From Ophthalmolycus amberensis (lineage: Eukaryota > Chordata > Actinopteri > Perciformes > Zoarcidae): a DNA stretch of 64,000 nucleotides. Under the pieces are notes generated by a model. The model had not been told where the DNA came from and did not search any database. It worked only from the letters and a program-made list of their open reading frames with translations. How positions within the stretch are numbered: position 1 is the first letter of the stretch; each line of letters begins with the position of its first letter. Location: contig JAFEUB010001124.1 in assembly GCA_024529925.1 (NCBI GenBank), forward strand, positions 1 to 64,000. The letters run 5' to 3'. Position numbers and translations under genes: made by a program. Positions 11,519 to 21,890 of this stretch are shown here, in pieces.

Positions 11519-12745
11519 GTGGGATGACAGACTACATACACTGCATGACAACAGCTGTCAGACTTCGCTGTCTAGCTTGAGCACACCAACTGATTTATCT
11601 GCGTCTTGGTGTGTATGTGCGTGTACATGTGTATGCGTGCACCTGCACTCATACATGCATGACACATGATGTGTGTTATACGGATGTTTGTTCTTTGCAT
11701 GTATGTGTAGGCACATGTGTACCTCTGTGTGTTTGCATGCTTGTGTGTTCCCTTTGCTTCCCACACAGCCAAGACCTTTTCCTCCCCCTCCCTGCCCGTC
11801 TATTACAGCCAGGGCAGAAAGAACTCCACCCAGGGGTCAGAATGGGTAGTTTTAAAATCTGGATTATAAAACAAAGTTGAACTTTCCTCTTTGAATTGAT
11901 TGATCTGGACGCACGCACACGAGTTTTGTTTGGGCATTTGCTATTTTTTTTATCCGATGAAACATACTGGTGAATTTGCAACCTAACTAACACATGATGA
12001 AGAAACATCTTCTGTAACACACGTCCAGGCGTCCACACGTACTCTCAAAGTACAGCTGTGTATTATTAGCCGCCATCGCTGCAGTAATACTGAACCCTGC
12101 TGTTGACTTTTAGGTGAAACTGCTGCATGCAGTTCATACGGTGTCTTATACAGTGAGAGTTTTCAACCACATCTTCCCATCTTCAACAATAGATGGGGTT
12201 TGTTCAGTTGTCATCACATGACCCAAGTGATGATACCAGTTAACACGTGGTCTTAAGCTCTGTTTGTAACTGCACACTAACATACTATATATATATACTA
12301 AGTATGTAGTAATATATAATGTACTGTAGAAAACATATTTAATACTACAATATTGAATAATTTTGCTTATGATATACAGGGAAATATTAAATGCAGTACA
12401 TATCAATTGAGTATGCAGTACGTTAGTATGTGATTGGCGTATCACAAAAAGCATGATTTCCATGCTTTTATGATTATGTGCTCGATTAAAACGCTTTTTT
12501 AGACTTTTCTTTTGTCTGATATGACCATATCAAGTGGCAAAAACATGTTGTGACAAATACCCTCTCCATTGCAGGCATTTGTGGACTGTTTGAGAGAATA
12601 TGAGACTCATACTGAGTTGAATGTTTATTATACAGTTCTGATATGGTCTCAGGAGTAAACATATTAGTGGTTTAGTTATCTTGAACTAAAATGATTGAAT
12701 ATATTAATAGATTGAATATATTAATAGTGCTGTCAAAATAACCTG
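11519..12745 (+). other. kcnq5 intron
   Basis: Contains a TG/CATG-rich low-complexity stretch at about 11600-11740 (TGTGTATGTGCG-type), which creates spurious open frames on both strands. Nothing else is recognised. Confidence 0.45.
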
Positions 12746-13275
12746 CATGTTCAAAGCACTTACCTCTGCTGTGTCTCCTCTCCAGGGTGTTCATCCTAAA
12801 AGAGTCCCCAGGGTACAAGAGCACCATTTTATAGTTCCGGGAAGGTACCATGTGGTAATTACTAGAGGGGTTGTAGGCAAATTGAATCCTCTATTCGGGC
12901 CGGATATGATCTCTATCATGATGTCTTACCACAATAGAGATCATATAGATAATTGACCTTAGAATGTTAGGCCTCTATTTTATTGTATTTGTTGTAGATT
13001 AGGGGATTGTGTTGTAGAGTAAGGGGCAGAGTCACCTATCTTACAGTGATGTGGAGGTCCTCGTTCGTGGCAGACTATATAAGGCTGCCATAATTACATC
13101 TAGTGCTGTTGCTGCCAGGACCACATGCTGCCCGTGGTGCCTGAAAGAGTTAGGCCATGTATTTGTTTGTTTTTGTCGGTGAAATAAACACCTGGTTGGT
13201 TTACACGTACTCTCTGTGTCTGTCCTCCTGCTTCCGAAGTCCGGCCGCTGCGTGCCAGCCTAATACATGTTCAAA
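12746..13275 (+). mobile_element. LTR-like insertion flanked by a 10-bp direct repeat
   Basis: The decamer CATGTTCAAA occurs at 12746-12755 and again at 13266-13275, bracketing about 510 bp. The inner sequence has features of a solo LTR: near its 3' end a TATATAAGG box at 13077-13085, an AATAAA signal at about 13183, then a GT/CT-rich tail with GTACTCTCTGTGTCTG and an end CCAGCCTAATACA. A perfect 13-bp inverted repeat (12904-12916 with 12934-12946, ATATGATCTCTAT) lies within. No gag/pol frame is present. The direct repeat is longer than typical LTR target duplications, so the exact element limits are uncertain. Confidence 0.5.
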
Positions 13276-13791
13276 AAAAGTATAAATTCACACATTCAAG
13301 AAAGACACACTTATAGATGCAAGTCTGGTTTGGTGTTGGACGATCTTGTCAAAATGTTGGTGGCATTATAGCTGCATGACATTGCCTTGGGCTATCCCTA
13401 ATTTGTTCATTAACAAAGGGACTTTATTAACCATATGCTGCTGGATCTCACTGGATTGAGCAGGAATAGTCTTTCTATAAAGGAACTGAATATGTGCTGT
13501 CATGAATAAAATATTGTATTCAGAAATGGATAAAGAAAACCTCTGACTATTTGATAAATAAGAAACACATTTAGCAACACGCCATCCTTACATGTTTGGT
13601 AATGTTTTCTCATCCAGTGAGGAAGTCTAACCTCTAACTTGCCTGTATTTGTTGAAAAAGAAAATATGCTTATGATAATCTCTTTTTGTTGCAGTTTCAA
13701 CCTTTCTTCATTTCTGTGGGCTGCCTTGTGGATTTCTACTTTGTCACTTTTTTTCTTTCCATCATTAATGTCTTATTGTGTTTGCATGTGC

Positions 13792-13792
<1 letters not shown>

Positions 13793-13826
<34 letters not shown>
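13793..13826 (+). repeat. (TG)n microsatellite abutting a kcnq5 splice acceptor
   Basis: An uninterrupted TG run ends only a few bases before the TATTCCAG acceptor of the next exon, so it replaces most of the normal polypyrimidine tract. UG repeats in this position are known binding sites for TDP-43 and CELF proteins; whether that happens here is inference. Confidence 0.9.
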
Positions 13827-13827
<1 letters not shown>

Positions 13828-13832
13828 TCCAG

Positions 13833-13959
13833 AGTGGACCAGATCCTCGGGAGAGGCCAGATACCTTTGGATAAGAAGATTCGAGAAAAGCTGCTGTCTG
13901 ATGGAGATATTTTAGAGGACATGAGCATGTTGGGTCGAGTCTGTAAGGTGGAGCGGCAG
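13833..13959 (+). CDS. kcnq5: kcnq5 exon: linker between helix C and the assembly helix
   Basis: Encodes VDQILGRGQIPLDKKIREK, LLSDGDILEDMSMLGRVCKV and ERQ, matching the KCNQ segment VDQILGKGQ...MLGRV.KVE.Q. It enters in phase 2 (AG|A, Arg) and leaves in phase 0. The donor is CAG|GTCTGT, weaker than the other kcnq5 donors here, and the acceptor tract is a TG repeat, so this exon has two weak splice signals. Confidence 0.94.
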
Positions 13960-14453
13960 GTCTGTGTTCTGCTTGTTTTATTTTCTAATAATGTATTAAA
14001 TAACCGACAACCAGTATGCATTTACTCTACGCGTTTTTGGCACAGACCCATTCCTCTCATTGAAGGGCAGTGGCCAGTCACTGATTGTCACAGTAGTTAA
14101 TTACACCAGAGGCCTACGAAATGTATTGTGAAGTTATGTATCACAATAATACTTTGCTAAATACTGCACTGATATATTCTTTGTAACTTTGAAATACGTT
14201 TTGGCTTGCAAATTACATATCTCGTTGCCCATTGTGTGATTCCCAGAAAATGATTTGATGGGGATTAAAAGAGTAAAGCAGCGGCTGTTTCACAAGAAAC
14301 AGCATGTAATCGGCCTAAAACGGTCACTTTTTTAGTTTGATACTGTGTCTCCGAACCCCACCCGGTATGCCACCAGACTAGTTTGAAAAGGTTATAATCA
14401 CATATAAAAGTCCCTGCTTACTCATCTCCCATCCTCCCTTTCTCTCCTCACAG

Positions 14454-15692
14454 GTCCAGTCGATTGAGTCAAAGCTCGACTCCCTGCTCGACATCTATCG
14501 TCAGGCTTTGCGTAAAGGATCGTCTTCAGCCCTCACACTCTCCTCTCTGCCCCTGTTTGAGTTGGAGCAAACCTCTGACAACCACTCCTCTGTCTTCGGC
14601 AAGGACCTGTCCAGCTCCACTCAGGCCAGCAGCAGCGGAGCACTCCCCCCTGGTAGCAACTCTCACCTCTCCCAGGGAGGTCTCCATCTTATTCTGGCGC
14701 CTCCCAACGAGCTAAACCGCAATCTCAATGCCTCGTCATCCGCGGGCCTCGCATCCTCCCCTTTCAGCCCGTCACCGCTGCCTCAACATCATCATCATCA
14801 CCACCAACGTCATGCTCATCATCTCCACCATCATCATACCCAGGCTCAGGCCACCATGCCTGAAAGTGGCACTGATGAGGCAGTGGGGAGCTCTCCACCC
14901 ATCCTCACCCCAAATATCGTCAGTGGTGGGGGTGGAGGAGTTGGAGATGGAGGGTTTCCTCTTCTGGCGAGGCTTCCTCCACCACCCCCTCCCAGCCGGA
15001 GTGGGGGCCCAAGCAACCTGCCACGTGCGACCTCCACAGAGGTGTCCCCTTACATGGAGGACTTTTGTGGAAGTTTAGGAATGCAGATGGAGGACAGCAG
15101 TTTTAGGAAGGACCTTGGGTTGGGGCCTGGCAGACTGGACCAGAAGCTGCAGAGCACCAGCAGGCTTAATACTAAGGAAGAAGGCTCCTGGAGGAGACAT
15201 ATGAGCCTGGAGCTGCAGCCCCTGGTGTCGCCAGCCCTGGACTGCTGCTCTGGTCCCAGCCAGATGGACTGCTTGGGCAAGTCCATGTCAGTGCAGGACC
15301 TGATGCAGTCACCCCCAGGGACTGTCCAGGATGCCCACCACAGCCACAGCCTCTCATCACCAAGCCCCAGTACAAGCAGTGACTCCCCCATTGGCTTCCG
15401 CAGCTGTAGCCAAGACCCTGGGGGAGGTGGTGGTATTGGAAGGAGTGGTGGAGGAGGATGGGGTGAGGAGGACCTCTTTATCAGCGACAGGGACCTAGAG
15501 GCGCAGGAATTTGACTTCCTGTCACTGGGGACTACGGAGGCCCACTCCTACTCATCGGAGCTCCTGAAGACTGACAGCAGAGTAGGGGCAGGGTCCCAAG
15601 GCTCTAACCGTAGCCTGGCCAGCGGTCACACATCCTCGCCTTCCGCTGGCAAGACCGATTTGCTGGACATGCCGCACATGCAGCTAAAATAA
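14454..15692 (+). CDS. kcnq5: kcnq5 terminal exon: coiled-coil assembly helix and disordered tail
   Basis: Encodes 412 residues to a TAA stop. It opens with VQSIESKLDSLLDIYRQALR, the tetramerising coiled coil (helix D) that gives Kv7 subunits their assembly specificity, then KGSSSALTLSSLPLFELEQ and TSDNHSS, close to the mammalian Kv7.5 sequence. Further conserved islands are GLHLILAPPNELN, LGKSMSVQDLMQS, EDLFISDRDLE and the C-terminal DMPHMQLK; the last resembles the Kv7.5 ending LPHVKLK, which is why kcnq5 is preferred over kcnq2/3/4. Between islands the tail is low complexity: a histidine run (14790-14840), Gly runs near 14925-14950 and 15420-15460, and a Pro run near 14980. Acceptor TCTCCTCACAG, phase 0. 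Confidence 0.96.
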   Translation, partial: VQSIESKLDSLLDIYRQALRKGSSSALTLSSLPLFELEQTSDNHSSVFGKDLSSSTQASSSGALPPGSNSHLSQGGLHLILAPPNELNRNLNASSSAGLASSPFSPSPLPQHHHHHHQRHAHHLHHHHTQAQATMPESGTDEAVGSSPPILTPNIVSGGGGGVGDGGFPLLARLPPPPPPSRSGGPSNLPRATSTEVSPYMEDFCGSLGMQMEDSSFRKDLGLGPGRLDQKLQSTSRLNTKEEGSWRRHMSLELQPLVSPALDCCSGPSQMDCLGKSMSVQDLMQSPPGTVQDAHHSHSLSSPSPSTSSDSPIGFRSCSQDPGGGGGIGRSGGGGWGEEDLFISDRDLEAQEFDFLSLGTTEAHSYSSELLKTDSRVGAGSQGSNRSLASGHTSSPSAGKTDLLDMPHMQLK

Positions 15693-17026
15693 ACTTGCCT
15701 ACTTGTTCAGAAGGCACGCAAATCTCACCTCACAGAGACTGTTTTTGTCCTTTTTGGAGGGGGGGATTATAACAGTGGGAACTTTTTTGTTTATTTTCAT
15801 GTCGATCCATTTGATAAGAATCACAGTATTTTCATACAGGCGGATCATATGGCATATCATTGCATGAGTTACTCTTAGTTTTACAGTGTGATTTACAAAT
15901 CTGAGATAAAAGATGAGGACTTGTATAATAGGAACACAGGCCCCCAAAACCTGAGAATTTGCTATTAGACAAAGCCAACTAAACCTCCTGAAAGACGGTT
16001 GGTTGATATGTGACCTTGAGACAGAGCATCAGCATTGCATGTTTTTATTCAAAGATACTGAGATTAGCAAGAAACAGTTTACACTTAAAGTAGGAAGGCA
16101 TGGCCATCAAACACTTTGAGAACACAACTCACATATTTTGTAAGTAATGGAAAAAAAAATGGGACTTCATTCCTAAATGTGACCATTCAACATCCACTTC
16201 CTGCCTCTCCAAACACATGATAGGCTTCCATATTGAAGGTAATGTTACCTTGTCATTGCCACACTTTAGATTCTCCGTTATTATCACTATTTCTATTTTA
16301 TTTCTATAATATTGAGTCTATTTTAGAATTTTTTTTTTATCCTCAAATCGTATGAATTACTATCCTCAACCAATGACTTTGGTTGCCCACAATCTTTTCA
16401 AAAATACCACACACCCAGTGTACATGCAAGTTTAGCTTGTATACTACAGCTCTTGTATTTTTGCTGACAATTTCTGAATACGGGCAATACAGTTTTACAT
16501 TTGAAGTATTCTTTCTACAGTTTCAGGTTGGCAATAATGTTTGTACAGTAAATCAGTGAGACTCCTCAAATTTACTTGAGTTGTGTAATCTGTCACAGTG
16601 AACATCAGGTCATTTTAGCAGTAAAATAATCATTGTGTGGTTATGTGGTTGAAAATACAAAAAACAAAGTCAATGTTATATAAATTACTTGAAACAAGCC
16701 AGTTTGAAAAGTCTGTAAACCTAATACATTAGACACAATACATCCACATTTCTTATAAAGGACAGGTCCTTTCATTTTTTTCTAGTTATAGGCCTACTCT
16801 GAATTGTTGGGTATCTTATTTTGAAACTCTTGGACAACCACAACTTGTTACTGAGGAGTACAGCAGGAAAGACCAGACAGAAAAGAGAATTTTTGGTGTT
16901 GCTGTAAATGCCAAATATTTGGATGCTTCACTGTCGCTTCTGCCAACTGTCTGCTGTATGAGGTGCCCCATGTTCAAAGCACATGCATGTATACAGCTAT
17001 ATGCGCACACAGCCAACTGTAACTTT

Positions 17027-17767
17027 GTGCTGGGCGGTATACCGGTTTGAATTTCCCTTACAATATCATATTTTCATATACCGCCAGAGGAGAAGAGCCG
17101 TGAATGTGATGCTGCTAGCTAGTAGCATAACTTTTAACAGCTGCGAGGAGGAGCTGTGTTTGTTTACTGGTTATACAAAAAAAATCTGACGGAGCCACTG
17201 TTGTTGCCAGTGGTGCAGTAGTTAGCAACAACCGTCAACCAGCACACAACGTGCTGAAAGAATAAAAGTGCGATTTGAGGCTTTCAGTAGGGCCAGTGAA
17301 GCCAAAGGGTCAGACATCGCTTGAAAAGGCAGTTGCCTGAAGCACTACAGCAAAAGCAAGCGGTGGAGCGACATTACGAACACTATTTCAATCAACCTAT
17401 GCAAGGACATGGTCCTGCTACAGACAGTGAAGAAAGACGGCATCAATGATTATCACACTGGATTCGATCTATGTTTTGTCGGGGCAAATACTTCAGCCAA
17501 GCTGTTATCCCAACATTATACCAACCACACGTTGCATTCTGATGTCTTCATATATTGTATAATTTTGTGGGGCCAAGCAAATTCTATGATAATTAAAGCC
17601 TTCAGTATATACATTTTTTATATATTCTATTTACTGCTGACTGTAGAACAAGCCTGCATAAACCTATATAAAGGCCCGGTCATACCAAAAAAAAAAACAG
17701 TGATAGGCCTACTACCAGAATCTTAAAAAATACTGTGATACTGATTTTTGGTCACACCGCCCAGCAC
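17027..17767 (+). mobile_element. non-autonomous hAT (ZBED-like) deletion derivative
   Basis: The ends are inverted repeats: GTGCTGGGCGGT at 17027-17038 and its complement ACCGCCCAGCAC at 17756-17767. Between them, around 17360-17450 on the plus strand, a fragment reads ISINLCKDMVLLQTVKKDGI, which looks like the N-terminal part of a ZBED-family hAT transposase. No dimerisation domain follows. A target duplication was not clear. It sits in the presumed kcnq5 3' UTR. Confidence 0.65.
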
Positions 17768-18826
17768 TATCTTGGGTACAGTTCAGAGAAACAAGGAGGA
17801 GTTGTTGCTTATTCTCTTATCAATTATGCACCAGCCAGTTGGGTTTCCAGCTGTTGACAGCCATGGATTGAAACACATCTTGAATGTCATTTCTTGGTTC
17901 GTAATATCAGTTTGATGTTTTGTCAGAATATAAACAAAGCACTTTTGTTTTGGTTCAGAAACAGATACACTGAAAGAAATGTTAAGAAATGTTAACTGTG
18001 TATTGCATTTGGCTTTTTGCCACCCTGTTTTTACATGAAATGAAGATATATTATTTAATTCATGGTCAATGTTTGCTTTTTTTCATACAGTGTAATGTGG
18101 GATTATTTTTGCTTTCTTGAAGTGTACTTGCTGCAGAATGTATTCCTGTTGCATGGTACAGAATCAGGTGAATAATTATAGCACCACACGCGGCAGGTAA
18201 ATACTACCAATAAAGCATCCAAAGCCTCAGTGGTGAATAATCAACTTTAGCTAGCAGTACCTCAACAAAGACCCATATCCAGAACCAGAGTATATGTGAA
18301 GGAGGCTTGGGGTCAGTTTGCTTTGTGGATTTTACTTTCTTTCAGATATTTACATTTATTTTGCATGAAGAGGTTGTCGTATACAAATCTATAACTGAGA
18401 ACGAATGCCGTGTCATTAAGACAAATCACTATGTATTGTTCAACTTGATTGCATCAGAAGTAAAAGGACCTCAAAATGTGCAGTACATACAGTATAATAT
18501 ATCGGTGCCTTGCTTTTGTGGTAGATATTCATCTCCATATCTACAATTTCCAGAAAAGTGCATTAGGTTCCTCCGAACAGAAACGGTTGTCTTCATTTTC
18601 TCTCTTTGTAAATGTTACTGACTTAAGGAATTTTACGTTGTCGTTTTTTTTTTTGTTATTCCAAGATCATTTTGCTACAGGGCATACAACACGTTAACAT
18701 TCTGTCTCGTGTCTTTTAATTTATTTAAATTATGTGCACATATTTACACACTCGTAATAATCTCAGTTGGATTTATGAAGCATGTAATGTAATGGAAATG
18801 CAAGTGAACTTTGAGTCTCATTCATC

Positions 18827-18832
18827 AATAAA
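18827..18832 (+). promoter_or_regulatory. kcnq5: poly(A) signal AATAAA, candidate kcnq5 end
   Basis: Canonical AATAAA followed within 30 bp by a G/T-rich downstream element. It is the last canonical plus-strand AATAAA before transposon-derived sequence begins at about 19085. Confidence 0.5.
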
Positions 18833-19084
18833 GGAAATTCTATGAGGAGTTTGTCGTTTGCTTTCTCATCATTCACTAAAAGAGTGAGGTTCTACAGGCT
18901 TAGCAATGATACCAGCGACAAAGACATTCTGTATAAACATCTTTACTTTTATGAACAAGTGCTTACAAATAACAGTGGTTAAAGTGCATGAGATAAACTG
19001 CAACAGGACATTAAGATTCCAGGTATCAGACAGTTTCTGAAGCTGTTTCTTTAAGTTGCAAACTTGGTGTATGGAGCCATGCTG

Positions 19085-20095
19085 GATTTGGTAACCTGAG
19101 CTGCCAGAGCAAAGCCGCTACACGACACCAAAGTACGGCGGGACACTTGCAAGCTACGGTGCTATTAAAAACGTTTGGAAGGATCCGAGTGGATCTCCAG
19201 ATCAACGATAACCGGTAAGTTCGCAGGGAAACGGGGCACGGATGTACTGTACAACCGCGTCATTGAACTCTTTATGAACAAAGACAGAAGGATGGATTTT
19301 TTATTTAAATAGAATTTGGTAAGTGAAACTGCTTTTGTTTTCTTTACATCTGCAGTGTGTTAATTTTGCCTATCGTGTAGTTTATGGATATTGTTCCCTG
19401 ATGTAAATAATATTTGAATGTCCCTTGCTCTTTAGTGTGAGTGTTGCTGAATTGTTTTGTCATGCCTTGTTTTAAATAAATGTGATTCTTTCTTGTGAGT
19501 TCACTCTTGTCATTGTGTTAATTACATCGATTTTGACCATAAATGCATTGTCCGTTAATTACGAAGCATACCGGCGTCCTGCGTGGGTTTAGGGTCCGGA
19601 TAATTGAATCTTTGGGCTGTTTTCTTTTACAAACAAGAATGATGGTCTGGAGAAATGGGGATTGTGTGTCGATTGCTTAGCCCTGTTTGAATCAGTAGGG
19701 TACAGCTGCCGGCAGAATGTAGCGTGAGTTTGTGCGTGCTGTTTTCCTTATTAAGCTAGTTTAGCATAGCCTCGCAGAACATTCGCACCTCAGGTATGTT
19801 TTCTTTTGCTTCCGGGGTCAGACGCTGACCCGGAAACTAAACAGACAGACAGACCGGTGTCTCCACCGAAAACATTATATTTGCCACAATTTAAGCTTCT
19901 GCATTTTCCAAATGGACGACTATTATTGTTCGGTTCGTAAGCCTCGTACCGAACGGTTTAAAACGAATACGTGATGTTACACACCTAGAAACAAATAACC
20001 GTAGCTGTGGCGCCATCATGAGGTTATTAGGTGGTAAGACAGCAGTGAAGGCCCAGGTATAAAATGCACGGCCCGCCACTGCATTCGACACAATA
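19085..20095 (+). mobile_element. hAT (DUF4371/ZMYM-like) family fragment, right half
   Basis: 19085-19380 is a near copy of 24890-25215: shared GCAAAGCCGCTACACGACAC, CAAAGTACGGCGGGACACTT and TGGATCTCCAGATCAACGA. The right end carries CACGGCCCGCCACTG (about 20070-20084), the inverse of the terminus at 24219. The left terminus is absent. A separate dispersed sequence (19638-19850) is embedded, also found at 32715-32875. No intact frame remains. Confidence 0.6.
19638..19850 (+). repeat. dispersed repeat with near-palindromic GGTCAGACGCTGACC core
   Basis: Shares ATGGTCTGGAGAAATGGGGA, CCTGTTTGAATCAGTAGGG and the core TTGCTTCCGGGGTCAGACGC-TGACCCGGAAAC with 32715-32875. The core pairs TTCCGGGGTCAG with CTGACCCGGAA around a 3-nt centre. 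No coding potential. The family is unrecognised. Confidence 0.6.
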
Positions 20096-21890
20096 GACCA
20101 TGAAATTACTTTAACTTATAAAAGTGCATGTTTTCCAACTTGTCACATGTACATTGACAGGAGGATCAGTGATGTCAGTGATTGAGGAACGTTCCATGAG
20201 GTTCCATGCAGAGATTCTATTTGGAATGTTCAGTGTTCTGAACATCACAATCTCTGTGTCTTTAGCCATAACCAAACAACCTTTGGATAGAGATGCACCA
20301 TTATGGGAGAGAACAACTTCTTTCCACTGAGACAAACGGATAGAGACACAGCTGCTCATCTTCAACACATGGCGGAGATCCAGATGATCCAGATCTTCAC
20401 CCCTCCAGTTTGCAGACAGGAGTACCGACAGGTAAGAAAAGTAATGTAGGCCTACTGTTGTGGATGGGGGAAATATTAAAATGTATTTTAGACACCTAAA
20501 ATAAAATTTATATGCGAGTGTACTTATTTGGGACATATTTTGGATATAGCTTCTGTGGTCTGCAAGCTAAAATGTCAAGATTGTAGCATAGCATCTTCTA
20601 TGACAAGACATTTGTGATCTTGGAAGGAACCTGTTAAGATTTTTTTGTTGATGTTCACAATGAAGCCGACTGCAGTCAGTACACACAGACTATCAGAGCA
20701 GGTTGGTGTAGAAAAACGAACAGAAATCCTATTATACTGCGATATACGGGCAATGCTGGAATACATACAGTATACACCTGAATGAATCAAGGAATTACAT
20801 TTATTCTCTATGAGCAGCTGCTTAATTAACCTTGTTGAGATCACCAATTCTCTAATAATGATTTGAATGCATTTGATAGCTTATTCATTAATGGGGATAA
20901 ATGAAGCGGTTGACCTGCTGTGGCTTCCAGAGACGGCAGGTAGGCTCTTGTGTCCCTCGGGACATGGCTGATGATGGGCCATTTCTAATGGCGGCCTAGT
21001 GGTGGATAATTCTTAGATTAGGACTGTACATCACTGAGTCATTTGTGGTGGGTCTGTCTTCAAAAAGGCCCTTGTGTCCAAAACATCATTACTTCAATAA
21101 TTCAACTGCAGAGCTAATAATGTGTGTGCAGGAATTGACACTTTCTCTTTAGGTTAACATTGGAATTCTAACCTTAATGCATTTCTTTGTTGCTTTTCTC
21201 TCCACTAACTTTGGATCGTTACTCAATGGGAACAAGGAGCTTACATGTCTGGGACAGCCAAGTTCGCCTTCATCTTTTTGAAGTTGACGGGTCGCCGTGT
21301 CAACCAGCCAGCATCTAACCTGGACGTTATGCAGATCCTCCACAAACTGCCAGCGGACCGGTGAAGACTCACATCATAAAAGCAGGTTCCGTACCAGCAT
21401 CCTACACGCCTATACAATGGTGAACAGAAGTTAGAAATAGTGTAGCCAAACACTTTCAGATGTAACTTTACTACATATTCAACTTGACAATCTTCTTGTT
21501 TCTGCTCCGCTCTACTGCTTAACAGATATTGTAATATTAGACTAAACCACGGTAATGCCACTACTGAATGTGGACAAACAGTTGGTTTGGAATAATCTTT
21601 GGACTCGTGACACAACATTACTTCTGAATGTGATATCTGAATATAAAGCCATGGAAGTTTTGACACTACTGAGTAAGTCGTGCCCAACATCGAGTGTTCG
21701 GAGGAGGAAGTGAATTCTGTGATGAGTTGATAGTGTTTAGAATCGCGTCATCTACCAACTGTGCAACAAATATACTGATTTAGTTAGTTAGAGGTAGAAG
21801 AGAAGGGATTTTATCATTACTCTGATATGAGACGTCATGACATTCTGTGCTAGCGCCACAGTATGTTATTGTTAAAGACTACTCAGTTTG
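20096..21890. other. intergenic, nothing recognised
   Basis: No gene-like open frame, terminal repeat or RNA gene was seen. Open stretches at 20111-20536 and 21241-21690 on the minus strand lack family motifs or repeated structure. Confidence 0.4.

Larger units (their letters stand above)
15693..18850 (+). other. kcnq5: kcnq5 3' UTR (inferred)
   Basis: About 3.1 kb of AT-rich, non-coding sequence follows the stop codon. An AATAAA signal at 18827-18832 followed by a T/GT-rich stretch (GAGTTTGTCGTTTGC) is the best distal poly(A) site. The long UTR is interrupted by a hAT derivative at 17027-17767. UTR limits are inferred from signals, not transcripts. Confidence 0.5.
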
